In this document: positions 1 through 8,724 of the stretch, piece by piece
Position numbering within the stretch: the first letter of the stretch is position 1
How the letters are laid out: each line of letters starts with the position of its first letter
Assembly (NCBI RefSeq): GCF_000832305.1
Contig: NZ_CP010536.1
Location: 4,030,001-4,094,000 of the forward strand
Source: Cupriavidus basilensis
GTDB lineage: Bacteria; Pseudomonadota; Gammaproteobacteria; Burkholderiales; Burkholderiaceae
Reading direction: 5' to 3'
Length of the DNA: 64,000 nucleotides
Program-made: the position numbers and the translations under genes
The notes under the pieces: generated by a model
Told to the model about the DNA's origin: nothing
What the model saw: the letters and a program-made list of their open reading frames with translations, nothing else
Database searches by the model: none

Positions 1-453
1 GTGCGCCAGATGGTGGCCGCCAATCGCCTGGGCGAGCACCTGGCAAAAAAATATCCCGCTCGGCACACCGTGCAGACCGATCGCGCGCTGTACGACTTCA
101 CCGCCGAGCTGAAGCAGGAATTCCTGCGCACCGCACCGCCGATCCACAAGGTCGCGTTCGACGCCAAGATCGACGTGGTCCATCGCGCGCTCGGGCTGCA
201 CACCGCCATCTCGCGCGTGCAAGGCGGCAAGCTCAAGGCCAAGAAGGAAATCCGCGTGGCGTCGCTGTTCAAGGAAGCACCGCCCGAGTTCCTGCGCATG
301 ATCGTGGTGCACGAACTCGCCCACCTGAAGGAGAGCGATCACAACAAGGCGTTCTACCGCCTGTGCGAATACATGGAGCCGGCGTACCACCAGCTGGAGT
401 TCGACACGCGCCTGTTTTTGGCGTGGCGCGAACTGGAGCCGGCGCAGGGCTAG
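1..453 (+). CDS. YgjP/DUF45-like zinc metallopeptidase, possibly 5'-truncated by the window edge
   Basis: The 150 residues contain an HELAHL zinc-binding motif near residue 104, followed by the Asp-His pair of the HELAHLKESDH signature, as in the YgjP/DUF45 (M48-like) metallopeptidases. The motif supplies two His ligands and a catalytic Glu. No signal peptide is visible, so the protein is probably cytoplasmic. The reading frame is open from base 1 with a GTG there and an ATG at base 10, so the true start may lie outside the window. Substrate is unknown. A second member of the same family sits in the island restriction operon at 12474-13226 but is clearly different in sequence. Confidence 0.75.
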   Translation: MRQMVAANRLGEHLAKKYPARHTVQTDRALYDFTAELKQEFLRTAPPIHKVAFDAKIDVVHRALGLHTAISRVQGGKLKAKKEIRVASLFKEAPPEFLRMIVVHELAHLKESDHNKAFYRLCEYMEPAYHQLEFDTRLFLAWRELEPAQG

Positions 454-472
454 CCCCCTCTCGTCTCAAGCC

Positions 473-850
473 TCACGCGGCGCCCGGGCTCACCACCACT
501 GTCTTCCCATACGTCCCCTGAGCCGCCAGGCGATGCAGCACGCAAACCTGCACGTTGCCGGCAAAAGCGGCCTGCCTGACAGCTGCCGCCGTATGCGCCA
601 GCACAACCGCGGCCATGGCGGCCTGCACTGGCTCAGGACGCGCGTTGGTCATCACGAGGTGCGTCACGATGAAGCCGGCTTCGGGGTCGTCACCGGTCAG
701 CGCCACTTCCGCCACCAGCAAGCGGCTCTTGAGATCGGCCAGTTGCGCGTAACCGTGGCCGGCGAGCTCGCGGTGCACGCCGGCGAACACCTGCGCGAAA
801 TCAATCCTGTCGGCGAGTTGCCGTGTGGTTTCCGTAATCAGGTGCGGCAT
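473..850 (-). CDS. 5-carboxymethyl-2-hydroxymuconate isomerase (CHMI/HpaF)-like protein
   Basis: The 125-residue product begins Met-Pro-His-Leu, so Pro2, the catalytic base of the tautomerase/CHMI superfamily, would become the N-terminus after Met removal. Length and the central D-K-S-R segment also fit CHMI-like proteins, which isomerise unsaturated keto acids in aromatic (homoprotocatechuate-type) catabolism. I chose the ATG at 850 because upstream in-frame sequence is only the antisense-like tail of the neighbouring gene and because Pro2 is needed. The start lies 2 bases after the stop of the Bug-protein gene, so the two are almost certainly co-transcribed. The actual substrate is not shown by the sequence. 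Confidence 0.7.
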   Translation of the reverse strand: MPHLITETTRQLADRIDFAQVFAGVHRELAGHGYAQLADLKSRLLVAEVALTGDDPEAGFIVTHLVMTNARPEPVQAAMAAVVLAHTAAAVRQAAFAGNVQVCVLHRLAAQGTYGKTVVVSPGAA

Positions 851-852
851 GA

Positions 853-1866
853 TCAGTCCGGTTTCACCGAGGCGGAGGATACGGCGCGGGTCCAGCTCGT
901 TTGCGCCTGCGACAGGAACTGGCGAAAGCCTGCAGGATCGAGCGGCCGGGCTTCCACGCCAAGCGCCAGCAGGCGTTCCTGCATCTGCTTGTCGGCAAGC
1001 ACCGCATTCAGCTCGCGATTGAGCCGCTCGAGGATATCGCCCGGCAGCTTGCCCGGCGCCATGATTCCGTACCACGGCGCCGCATCGAAATCGCGTACGC
1101 CCTGCTCGCGCATGGTGGGCACGCCCGGCAGCAAGGCGGAGCGCCGCGCGCCGGTCTGTGCCAGCGGCACCACCGTGCCGGCCTTGATATGCGGCATCAG
1201 CAGCACGGGGCTGTCGAACATCAGCGCAATCTGCCCGCCCAGCAAATCGTTGATGGCCGGGCCCGACCCCTTGTAGGGTGAGTGCAGCAGGCGCGCACCG
1301 GTCGCCTGCGAGAACATCGCACCGATGATGTGCTGGGGCGTGCCGTTGCCCGCCGAGCCGTAGGCGATGGTGTCAGGCGCCGCGACCGACGCGCGCACCA
1401 GAGCGGGCACGGCATCGAAGCGCTGGCCGCGCGTGCCGGCCACCAGGATGAATGGCACCGTGCCGATCAGGCCTACGCCGGCCAGGTCCTTCGCCGGGTC
1501 GTAGGGCAGCGCCGGATACAGCGCCTTGCCGACCGAGACCGGCCCGACCGCGCCGAGCAACAAGGTATAGCCATCGGCCGGCGCCTTGCTGACATAGTCG
1601 CTGCCGATGGTGCCGCCCGCGCCGGGCCGGTTCTCCACCACCACGGATTGCTTCAGGCGGACCTGCAGTTCTTTCCCGATCAGGCGGGCGAGAGAGTCGG
1701 TGGTGGCGCCGGGCGCATACGGCACCACCAAGCGGATCGGGCGATCCGGATAGGCAGCGCTGGCGGCTGGCGCGAACGCCAGGCAGAGCGCGGCGGCTGC
1801 GAGCACGGGCGATAAAAAGGCGGGCAGCCGGCGGTTGCGCCGGTTGGCGCTGGAATGGCATGACAT
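853..1866 (-). CDS. Bug-family (TctC-type) tripartite tricarboxylate transporter substrate-binding protein
   Basis: A 337-residue secreted protein: basic N-terminus, hydrophobic stretch and Ala-rich signal-peptide end near residue 37, then the Bug hallmarks YPDRPIRLVVPYAPG, ENRPGAGGTIG and a central YGSAGNGTPQH segment. Bug proteins bind carboxylates or related small molecules in the periplasm; many lie as orphans without TctAB membrane partners, as here. It is the first gene of a two-gene unit with the CHMI-like isomerase and is divergent from a LysR gene with a dyad in between, which suggests ligand-induced expression with an aromatic or carboxylic acid as substrate (inference). Confidence 0.92.
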   Translation of the reverse strand: MSCHSSANRRNRRLPAFLSPVLAAAALCLAFAPAASAAYPDRPIRLVVPYAPGATTDSLARLIGKELQVRLKQSVVVENRPGAGGTIGSDYVSKAPADGYTLLLGAVGPVSVGKALYPALPYDPAKDLAGVGLIGTVPFILVAGTRGQRFDAVPALVRASVAAPDTIAYGSAGNGTPQHIIGAMFSQATGARLLHSPYKGSGPAINDLLGGQIALMFDSPVLLMPHIKAGTVVPLAQTGARRSALLPGVPTMREQGVRDFDAAPWYGIMAPGKLPGDILERLNRELNAVLADKQMQERLLALGVEARPLDPAGFRQFLSQAQTSWTRAVSSASVKPD

Positions 1867-1930
1867 GGGGGTCTCCTAGTGTTTTCCATGTTGTGCGTGC
1901 ATTCCAGCAGTTACGACATGCTCTGTAAAA

Positions 1931-1955
1931 TGATGAATCGATTTTTAATTCATCA
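1931..1955. promoter_or_regulatory. Candidate LysR-type operator in the divergent intergenic region
   Basis: A perfect interrupted dyad, TGATGAAT-N9-ATTCATCA, lies between the Bug gene (start 1866) and the LysR gene. LysR regulators typically bind a T-N11-A dyad in the shared promoter of a divergent target; the position and symmetry fit. Binding is inferred. Confidence 0.5.
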
Positions 1956-1964
1956 CGGCAAATT

Positions 1965-2924
1965 ATGAGATCAACGGCCACGCCCGAAGCCATGGACCTT
2001 CGCCTGGTCCGCAGCTTCATGGCCGTCGCCCGCCATGGCAGCGTGACCGCCGCGGCCGGTTCGCTGGGCCTGACACAGCCGGCCTTGTCACAGCACCTGC
2101 GCATCTTTGCGCAGAGCCTGGGGGTGCCGCTGTTCGGGCGCGTGGGCCGCCAACTGGAACTGACCGATGCGGGCAGGCAACTGGTGCTCGCGCTCGAACC
2201 CGTGCTCGATCAACTCGAACGGGTCATCGTATCCGCAGCCTCCCAGCACGGCGCGGTGGAAGGCACGCTGCGCATCGGCGCCACCCATACCTATCTTTCC
2301 GCGCTGGTCATGCCGGCCGCGCAAGCGCTGGTCGATGCGCATCCGGGGCTGGATATCCAGGTGTTCGAGTTTGCCGCCGCCGAGGTCGACCGCTCCCTGC
2401 TCGACGGACAGATCGACCTTGGCCTGGCGTTCGCGAAGGATGCGCCAAAACGCATCGAACAGGTGCCGCTGTTCTCGGAAACGCTTGCCTTGATCGCACC
2501 CGCACACAAGCTGCCGCGCGAGCAGGAAACCGTGACCCTGGCGCAACTGGGAGCGCTGCCCCTGGCACTGCTGCCCGAGCGCTTCGCCATGCGCCGGCAG
2601 ATCGACGCGGCCACGCAGGCCGCGGGCATCATGCTGCGCCCCCGGCTGGAAGGCCCCAGCGTGGAAGCCTTGCTGCGCGCCGTGCTCGGCGGGCGCCTGT
2701 ACACCATCGCCAGCCCGCTGGCACTGCATATCGCCGGCACGCGGCGCAGCGGCAGCTTCGCCGGGCTGGCCTACGCGCCGCTCACGCATCCCGGCTTTGG
2801 CCGCACGGCCGCACTGCACCGGCGCCGCGGCCGGCCGGATAGCCCCGCCGCCACAGCCTTCATGGATACGCTGGGAAAGGTGATCCGGGACGCCGCCGGC
2901 AGCGGGTATCTCATACCTGGCTGA
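1965..2924 (+). CDS. LysR family transcriptional regulator
   Basis: Standard LysR layout: N-terminal winged helix-turn-helix (MDLRLVRSFMAVARHGSV, then AAGSLGLTQPALSQHLR) and a C-terminal effector-binding domain with the usual GTLRIGA transition near residue 95. The family-typical N-terminus (Met-Asp-Leu-Arg) starts at the in-frame ATG at 1992, so that may be the real start; neither start has a convincing Shine-Dalgarno sequence. The gene is transcribed away from the Bug/CHMI pair and is the obvious regulator of that pair and of itself. The dyad at 1931-1955 ends 10 bases before the first ATG. Confidence 0.93.
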   Translation: MRSTATPEAMDLRLVRSFMAVARHGSVTAAAGSLGLTQPALSQHLRIFAQSLGVPLFGRVGRQLELTDAGRQLVLALEPVLDQLERVIVSAASQHGAVEGTLRIGATHTYLSALVMPAAQALVDAHPGLDIQVFEFAAAEVDRSLLDGQIDLGLAFAKDAPKRIEQVPLFSETLALIAPAHKLPREQETVTLAQLGALPLALLPERFAMRRQIDAATQAAGIMLRPRLEGPSVEALLRAVLGGRLYTIASPLALHIAGTRRSGSFAGLAYAPLTHPGFGRTAALHRRRGRPDSPAATAFMDTLGKVIRDAAGSGYLIPG

Positions 2925-3074
2925 CACGCCTGACGCCATCACCCATCGCTTCGCACTGCACGCCGATTAACAAACAGCATTTGAAATTGATAGATTCGGA
3001 TAGATATTTATCAACCTCCGTTTGAATCATAAAGTCTGTACTCACGCAACCGCCGCAAGGCAAGGAAACCGAAC

Positions 3075-4079
3075 ATGAGTACAAACCACCCCCTCAGACC
3101 GACGGCGCGCGCGCCGCGCAATCCGCGCCGCGACTTCCTGGGCAGCGCAGCTGTACTCACCGCCGCGCTACCCCTGGCCGCGGCTACAGCGGGCGCCGCC
3201 ACCACGCCACCCAGCCAGGCGCACCCGCAAGCTCGCGCCGGCCGCACCCGGTTCTGGCCGGATGGCGCGCAACTCGTCATCTCCATCTCGATGCAGTTCG
3301 AAGCCGGTGCCCAGCCCGAGCGCGGCGCCAGCGGCCCCTTCCCTCCGCTCGACCCCAAGTATCCCGACTACCCTCTGCAGTCCTGGTACACCTACGGCGT
3401 GCGCGAAGGCATTCCGCGCCTGCTGGACCTGTGGGACCGCACCGGCATCAAGGTGACCTCGCATATGGTGGGGCAGGCGGTCGAGCGCCATCCCGAACTG
3501 GCTCGTGAAATCGTCGCGCGCGGGCACGAAGCCTCGGGCCATGGCCAGACCTGGGAGCCGCAATACAGCATGAGTGCCGAAGTGGAACGCGCCAGTTACG
3601 TGCAGAGCATCGACACCATCCAGCGCGCCACCGGCACGCGGCCCCTCGGCTTCAACGCCTTCTGGATGCGAGGCTCGCCCAATACGCTGCCGATTCTGCA
3701 GTCGCTCGGTTTCCTCTATCACATCGACGACCTCAGCCGCGACGAGCCATCCGTGCTGCAAGTAGGCGGCAAGCCGTTCGCCGTGGTGCCCTACACCGTG
3801 CGCAACAACGACATCGTGCGCTTCGACTCGCCATCGACCACGGCCGAAGACCTGCTCGGCGAGCTGAAGGCGGAGTTCGATGTGCTCTACGCGGAAGGCG
3901 CCCACCGCCGCCGCATGATGTCCATCAGCACGCACGACCGCATCTCAGGTTCCCCGGCACGCGTGCGGGCGCTCGACGCATTTATCCGCTATGCCCAGGG
4001 CCATGCCGGCGTGACCTTCATGCGCAAGGACGACATCGCCCGCTTCGCGCTCGGCGCGAGCGGCGTGCCGGCGGCATAA
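3075..4079 (+). CDS. Tat-exported polysaccharide deacetylase (NodB/PuuE-like) family protein
   Basis: 334 residues with a twin-arginine signal (N-P-R-R-D-F-L-G-S followed by an Ala-rich hydrophobic stretch), implying folded export by the Tat system. The mature part resembles the polysaccharide deacetylase/allantoinase PuuE branch: GIKVTSHMVGQAVERHPEL, then GHEASGHGQTWEPQ carrying the His pair of the metal site, then a FWMRGSPNT segment. It lacks the clean N-terminal D-D motif of classical NodB enzymes, so the substrate (polysaccharide, or a cyclic amide as in PuuE) is open. The SnoaL-like gene follows after 44 bases on the same strand, suggesting co-transcription. Confidence 0.82.
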   Translation: MSTNHPLRPTARAPRNPRRDFLGSAAVLTAALPLAAATAGAATTPPSQAHPQARAGRTRFWPDGAQLVISISMQFEAGAQPERGASGPFPPLDPKYPDYPLQSWYTYGVREGIPRLLDLWDRTGIKVTSHMVGQAVERHPELAREIVARGHEASGHGQTWEPQYSMSAEVERASYVQSIDTIQRATGTRPLGFNAFWMRGSPNTLPILQSLGFLYHIDDLSRDEPSVLQVGGKPFAVVPYTVRNNDIVRFDSPSTTAEDLLGELKAEFDVLYAEGAHRRRMMSISTHDRISGSPARVRALDAFIRYAQGHAGVTFMRKDDIARFALGASGVPAA

Positions 4080-4123
4080 GCCAGGGCAAAACCACGAACA
4101 TACAGAACGAGTTACAAGCCGAC

Positions 4124-4672
4124 ATGAACAATGCAAGCCTCACACCAGTACGCGCATTCGTAGCCGCCCTCGGCATCGCCCTGTTGCCGCTATCGCAAAG
4201 CGCCGCCGCTGCCGGCGACGAACTGGTCCATCCGCAGCACCTGGCCCAGGGCGCCGAACAGCCATCCGCGGCACCCGCGCTTCTCGCCGCCCGCCGCTAC
4301 GCCACCTTCTGGCACACCGGCGACGAACGCTACGCCACGCTCGCGCTCGCCCCGGACTTCATCGACCGCACGCTGCCGCCCGGCCGCGAGCAAGGCCTGC
4401 GCGGCCCGTTGCAGGCCTCCAGTGGATTCCGCGCCGCGGTACCGGATCTCAGCGCGGAAATGGAAGACGTAGTCATCGCCGGCGACCGGGTCGCGGTCCA
4501 CCTGCGCTTTCGCGGCCACTTCACCGGGCAGTTCGGCGACAGCAAGGGCCAGGGCCAGCAGATCGACTTCCAGGCCTTCGACCTGTACCGGGTGGCAAAC
4601 GGCAAGATCGTGGAGAACTGGCATCTGGAGGACAACCTGGGCCTGCTCAGGCAGATGGGGGTGAGCAAGTAG
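4124..4672 (+). CDS. Secreted SnoaL-like (ester cyclase family) protein
   Basis: A 182-residue protein with a clear signal peptide (hydrophobic [15 protein letters not shown], cleavage near residue 30). The mature domain fits the SnoaL-like/NTF2 fold used by ester cyclases and many small-molecule-binding proteins: [13 protein letters not shown] at its start, [12 protein letters not shown] in the middle and a closing [19 protein letters not shown], which is very typical of this family. No reaction can be assigned. It follows the deacetylase closely and probably shares its transcript. Confidence 0.8.
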   Translation: MNNASLTPVRAFVAALGIALLPLSQSAAAAGDELVHPQHLAQGAEQPSAAPALLAARRYATFWHTGDERYATLALAPDFIDRTLPPGREQGLRGPLQASSGFRAAVPDLSAEMEDVVIAGDRVAVHLRFRGHFTGQFGDSKGQGQQIDFQAFDLYRVANGKIVENWHLEDNLGLLRQMGVSK

Positions 4673-4862
4673 GTGTTGGGCCGCAACATGCGCGGTGCTT
4701 GGCGGTACGACTTCGCCACCATGCAGTCGGGCACGAGGCCGCTGCCGATCTCGTCGCGCTCGTTCGCCGCGGTCCATCGCGCGCCACTGTCGGGCTCCCA
4801 GGCCAGGGAGGGACCGGCGCCGGCCTGTGGCCAGCGCCGTCTATTCTTCGTGGCCGCTCAGC

Positions 4863-5750
4863 TCAATCGCAAGCGTAGCGGAACGCGTCATCCAGGTTCA
4901 GCGGGAGCACCAGAGTACGAAGGTGCGCTGCCTGGGCCGAAGCGCACAGCGCGGCACGCGTCGAGGCTGTCTTGTACTTCGACGCGTACTCCACGTTGAA
5001 CACTGCCTTGCCCTGCGTCGTGAACGGCTTGTAGCTCGCGCACTCGTTGTATTGGAAGCACTGCTCGTTCACCGCGAAATCAAAGTCAGTCGCCAGCTGC
5101 GAGACCTGGTCCACATCATTCTTCAGGCCCACCGCCAGCCCGCGCGCATGCGCCTCAGCTGCGAGAAAGCGGTTGTAGTCCAGCTGCGTGGTCGCCGTCA
5201 GCGGAAAACCCGGTTTATTGGTATAGCCATCCACGTTGTCCGGGTCCACGCCATCACAGCCCTTGGACTTCGCCAGATCCATGCGCGCCTGCATGATCTG
5301 GCGCACGTTGGCCGAGCGCGTATCGAGCCAACGCTCGCCCGCCCAGCCCGACAACGCGTTGCCCATATCCGCCGCGGCAAACTGCTTGAAATCCGGCCGC
5401 CAGTTCTCCGAGCTACCCGCCGAGAAATAGCAGAGCACACGCTTGCCCTGCGCCTTCAGCGCATTGATGGTCGCCTGCGGCGTATCCACCAGGTCGATGT
5501 CGAAGACCTGCGCCGGATAACTCGTGTTGACCGTACCCGTCAGCTGCAATTGCCATGTATCGGCTGCCGTCGGCATCCAGCGCGAGACTGCCAGCGTTTG
5601 CGCCGACGGCGCCAGGGTCGCGGCCGACGCATTCACCGCCGACACGGACTTGACGGAAGCATCCGACTCCGCCGACGAGCCATCGCCTCCGCAGGCCGAC
5701 AGACAGGCGAACGAGGCCACCCATGCCATACGTGCAAGCTTCCGATTCAC
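4863..5750 (-). CDS. Glycoside hydrolase family 114-like lipoprotein (endo-alpha-1,4-polygalactosaminidase type)
   Basis: 295 residues with a lipoprotein signal (LSAC lipobox, Cys near residue 20), so likely lipid-anchored. The catalytic domain shows GH114 features: VFDIDLVDTP, KRVLCYFSAGSSENWRPD, GCDGVDPDNVDGY with its acidic residues, and NYNRFLA/GLAVGLKND stretches of a TIM-barrel. Family members cleave galactosaminogalactan-type polymers. The adjacent secreted deacetylase on the other strand suggests an extracellular polysaccharide theme for this flank, but that is inference. Confidence 0.85.
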   Translation of the reverse strand: MNRKLARMAWVASFACLSACGGDGSSAESDASVKSVSAVNASAATLAPSAQTLAVSRWMPTAADTWQLQLTGTVNTSYPAQVFDIDLVDTPQATINALKAQGKRVLCYFSAGSSENWRPDFKQFAAADMGNALSGWAGERWLDTRSANVRQIMQARMDLAKSKGCDGVDPDNVDGYTNKPGFPLTATTQLDYNRFLAAEAHARGLAVGLKNDVDQVSQLATDFDFAVNEQCFQYNECASYKPFTTQGKAVFNVEYASKYKTASTRAALCASAQAAHLRTLVLPLNLDDAFRYACD

Positions 5751-5954
5751 GGATGTGTTCCTTTTGGTTTGCCGCGCTTGGGGTGATGAAACCGGGAGAG
5801 CCAGGGCTCTGTAAGGGTTGTCGGCTGGTGTGGGTAGACCTTGAAGGGTTTCGCGACAGGGCTAAGGTATTCGGGTTGGATGACGGGCGCAAGACGGGCG
5901 CGGGAACCGTTGTATTCGAGACAGCGCGAACGGTGTCCGGCCCAAAAAAACAAA

Positions 5955-5981
5955 ACGGGCTACGCAATTCGCGTAGCCCGT
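5955..5981 (-). terminator. Intrinsic terminator, the original terminator of the tRNA-Thr gene
   Basis: A perfect 11-bp stem (5955-5965 with 5971-5981) around a 5-base loop is followed on the minus strand by a T-rich run (TTTTGTTTTTTT). It lies 11 bases beyond the 3' end of the displaced tRNA fragment, the position expected for the tRNA terminator before the island inserted. Confidence 0.8.
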
Positions 5982-5991
5982 TCTTGAATGC

Positions 5992-6039
5992 TGGTGCCGG
6001 CTGCAGGACTCGAACCCGCCACCTGATGATTACAAATCA
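5992..6039 (-). repeat. attL: 48-bp repeat, displaced 3' part of tRNA-Thr
   Basis: These 48 bases are identical to the 3' part of the complete tRNA-Thr at 48495-48542, from the anticodon loop to the CCA end. Similarity stops abruptly at 6039. This is the duplicated attachment core made by tyrosine-integrase integration into a tRNA gene. Confidence 0.93.
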
Positions 6040-6076
6040 CCGAAAAACCACATTTCTCGACGTTGATCGACGTCTG

Positions 6077-6201
6077 TGTAACCGCTGAATCCCGCATGAA
6101 TAAAGGGATTCCAGACTATACCTGATGATATCCGCGTTGACCGACATGGATTGAATACCGCACAATCAGGTTACATGGCGGTTACATGGAGCCGTGTAAC
6201 C
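6077..6201. promoter_or_regulatory. Left arm-type integrase-binding sites (four GGTTACA motifs)
   Basis: GGTTACA occurs at 6169-6175 and 6180-6186, and its complement TGTAACC at 6077-6083 and 6195-6201. The middle pair forms the 20-mer 6169-6188, which is repeated exactly at 48419-48438 near the other end. Repeats of this kind at both ends of an element are what arm-binding domains of tyrosine integrases recognise. They lie between attL and the preferred integrase start. Confidence 0.65.
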
Positions 6202-6219
6202 CGATTTCCGGATTCCGAA

Positions 6220-7602
6220 ATGGCCAAGGTCAACTTCACCGCCGCGCGCGTCGATGCGCATCGATGCCCCCAGGGCAAAACACAATCCTTCCTGTGGGAT
6301 TCAGCGTCACCGGGCCTGGGGCTACGCGCTACCGCAAGCGGGGCCAAGTCCTACATCTTCCAGGGTAAGATTCACGGGCAGACAATCCGCCTGACCATTG
6401 GCGACCCGCGTAGCTGGACCATCAGCAAGGCCCAGGAAGAAGCACGCCGACTGCAGACACTCATAGACGCGGGCCACGACCCGCGCGAAGTCAAGGCGGA
6501 ACAGCGCGCAAGTCATGAGGCTAGGCGAGCAACGGCGATCCGCGAGAGCGTGACCGTCGCCGACGCGTGGGCCGACTACCTCGACGTTCTGCGCACCAAA
6601 ATCTCGCCGAAGACGAAGAAACCGAGATCCGCCGGCTATATCAACGATCACCTCAAACTTGCTGCACCGGGTGGCGAACTGACCAAACGTGGTGCCAAGA
6701 AATCAGAGCGCGGACCGCTCTACCCGCTGATGGCCCTGAAGCTGTCCAGCCTTACGGCCAAAGCGGTTGGTGCATGGCTGGAATCCGAAGTGCCGGCTCG
6801 CCCCACCAGCGCTGCCTATGGCTTCCGCATGCTCAAGGCGTTCGCCAAGTGGTGTGAAGGCGAGGACAAGTACGCAGGCATCATTCCATCGGATTGCTGC
6901 ACGTCTCCCAAAGTCACCGGGGCGTTGCCGGGCACCAGCACCAAGGAAGGCGACAGCCTGCAGAGGGAGCAACTCGCCGCATGGTTCTCCGCCGTCCGCG
7001 CGTTGCACAATCCAGTGCAATCTGCATACCTGCAAGGCCTGCTCATCACGGGTGCGCGCCGGGAGGAACTCGCCGCCCTGCGTTGGGAAGATGTCGACTT
7101 CCAGTGGCGAAGCCTCAAAATCGCAGACAAGATCGAATCCGGGCGTGTGATTCCCCTCACGCCCTATCTGGCCTCCCTGTTGCTCGATCTGAAGCACCTC
7201 AATGAAACACCGCCCAGCAGGCGCCGTCTGCGCAGCCTGGAAGAACGGGGACAGAAATGGGAGCCGTCGCCCTGGGTGTTTCACAGCCTCAATTCGGAGA
7301 AGGGGCGGATTGCCGAGCCGCGCTACGCGCACAACCAGGCAATCGAAGCCGCCGGCCTTCCCCATGTGACGTTGCACGGTTTGCGCAGGTCGTTCGGGAC
7401 TCTTTCCGAGTGGTGTGAGGTTCCCGTTGGCGTCGTGGCCCAGATCCAGGGGCACAAGCCATCTGCACTGGCTGAGAAGCACTACCGGCGCCGACCCTTG
7501 GACATGCTCCGGATGTGGCACGACAAGATCGAGGCATGGATGCTGGAGCAGGCGGGAATCAGGTTACTTCTGGCGCCGACAGCGAGCGAGTGTCCGGGAT
7601 GA
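6220..7602 (+). CDS. int: Tyrosine-type site-specific integrase
   Basis: 460 residues from the ATG at 6220. The N-terminal part resembles the DUF4102/arm-binding region of P4-like integrases (WDSASPGLGLRATASGAKSYIFQGKI), then a SAM-like core domain, then the catalytic domain with the Arg in TGARREELAALRWEDV (R280), HGLRR (H386, R389), the GHK His (H412) and the nucleophile Tyr in AEKHYRRR (Y422). The frame stays open to an ATG at 6151, but that extension would run over the arm-site repeats and does not look like protein of this family, so I prefer 6220. It is adjacent to attL and should catalyse integration at, and excision from, tRNA-Thr. Confidence 0.93.
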   Translation: MAKVNFTAARVDAHRCPQGKTQSFLWDSASPGLGLRATASGAKSYIFQGKIHGQTIRLTIGDPRSWTISKAQEEARRLQTLIDAGHDPREVKAEQRASHEARRATAIRESVTVADAWADYLDVLRTKISPKTKKPRSAGYINDHLKLAAPGGELTKRGAKKSERGPLYPLMALKLSSLTAKAVGAWLESEVPARPTSAAYGFRMLKAFAKWCEGEDKYAGIIPSDCCTSPKVTGALPGTSTKEGDSLQREQLAAWFSAVRALHNPVQSAYLQGLLITGARREELAALRWEDVDFQWRSLKIADKIESGRVIPLTPYLASLLLDLKHLNETPPSRRRLRSLEERGQKWEPSPWVFHSLNSEKGRIAEPRYAHNQAIEAAGLPHVTLHGLRRSFGTLSEWCEVPVGVVAQIQGHKPSALAEKHYRRRPLDMLRMWHDKIEAWMLEQAGIRLLLAPTASECPG

Positions 7603-7756
7603 GTTGACCACTACAATCCAATCCGCAATCAATGTTCACGTACTGGCATCGGCCTGCTCGGCAGTCATTCATTGACGGTCGAAACGTCTGGTAAGGCCAG
7701 TTCAGCAGAGCCGAACAGCAACTCATCGCTACCGCGTCCCTCGAATAGTCTGGTGG

Positions 7757-8698
7757 CTACTCGACCTCTTTGGGCACATCCCAGTCGGCCAGCCGCGCTT
7801 CGCCAGTCTGGTAGAACTGCTTCACCAGTTTCACGTACTCCAGGAAGTCCTTGTTCTCGGTCGCCAGCCGGTTGGCAGTGTCCCAGTCGATCTCCCCGCG
7901 CTCCCGGGCTGGAATCAGAACCTGGCTTTCAGACGGATTCTCGACATCCAGCTTGATCAGGCCGATGCCGTGGGCCGCGAACAGCATTCGCAGTTCCTTC
8001 AATGTGTCCTGCCCCTCGATCTCGGCAGCCACCAGGTGGCCAAAGTTGGACCACGATGAGTTCGAGACGGATTGGAAGAAGCACTCTCGGACGTTCGACC
8101 GGTTGATCAGCAGCTTGACCTCGAACGACCACAGCTTGGTGCGCTTGTCCGAATACTGATTGACGCAATCCTTGACCTCTTGGTGCCAGTCCGCGCCCAG
8201 GTCTTCCATGCCGACCAGATCCGGGTAGAGCCAGCGGTTGCCGTTGGGCCCACGCTTGTTGGACGAGCGCTTCTCATCGATGCGTTTCGAGTACACACCG
8301 AATTCTGCCCATAGATAGCTGCTCAGCAACGGGTACAGGCCGTGCTCCCCGATCTTGGTCTCGTCCTTGCCGACAGGAGCATTGACGCCAACGCTTTCCA
8401 CCACCGCGACCTCGGCGCTGTCCGACTTCTCTGAGAAGTAGTACTTTCGGGGGCGGCCTTCAGTCGTTTTCAGGTTGGGGTGCCTTTTCTGCAGGCGTGG
8501 GCGCTGCGAGCCGATCTCCGCCACCAATTGCTGTAGCAGGTCTGCGTCGGTTTCCAACGCCTGGCTGCTGGCTTTTTTAGCGTGACACTCGTCCGGGAAC
8601 GTCGCGAAGATCCACTCAGCAATCTGTCGGGCCGAGAATTTTTCATCAGGATGCGCGGTCAGGTAGTCGACGACCGATTTGCCAAGATTAAGAGCCAT
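7757..8698 (-). CDS. HrgA/COG2958-like protein: N-terminal HTH plus restriction-endonuclease-like C-terminus
   Basis: 313 residues. The N-terminus (ALNLGKSVVDYLTAHPDEKFSARQIAEWIFATFP) is the winged-helix/HARE-HTH-like start of COG2958 proteins, and is followed by RPRKYYF; the C-terminal half (LYPLLSSYLWAEFGVYSKRIDEKRSS, then LWSFEVKLLINRSN) resembles a nuclease-like fold with a conserved Glu-x-Lys. Members are often found next to restriction-modification genes. I used the ATG at 8698, preceded by GGAAGACAG. It is the last gene of the restriction operon, 26 bases after mcrC. Whether it cleaves DNA or modulates the neighbouring restriction enzymes is unknown. Confidence 0.75.
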   Translation of the reverse strand: MALNLGKSVVDYLTAHPDEKFSARQIAEWIFATFPDECHAKKASSQALETDADLLQQLVAEIGSQRPRLQKRHPNLKTTEGRPRKYYFSEKSDSAEVAVVESVGVNAPVGKDETKIGEHGLYPLLSSYLWAEFGVYSKRIDEKRSSNKRGPNGNRWLYPDLVGMEDLGADWHQEVKDCVNQYSDKRTKLWSFEVKLLINRSNVRECFFQSVSNSSWSNFGHLVAAEIEGQDTLKELRMLFAAHGIGLIKLDVENPSESQVLIPARERGEIDWDTANRLATENKDFLEYVKLVKQFYQTGEARLADWDVPKEVE

Positions 8699-8724
8699 TT
8701 TTCTGTCTTCCGTTCGTATTGCTC

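Noticed and set aside
4695..5786. A 363-codon plus-strand open frame
   Set aside because: Antisense to the GH114 gene, Arg/His-rich and without a ribosome site.
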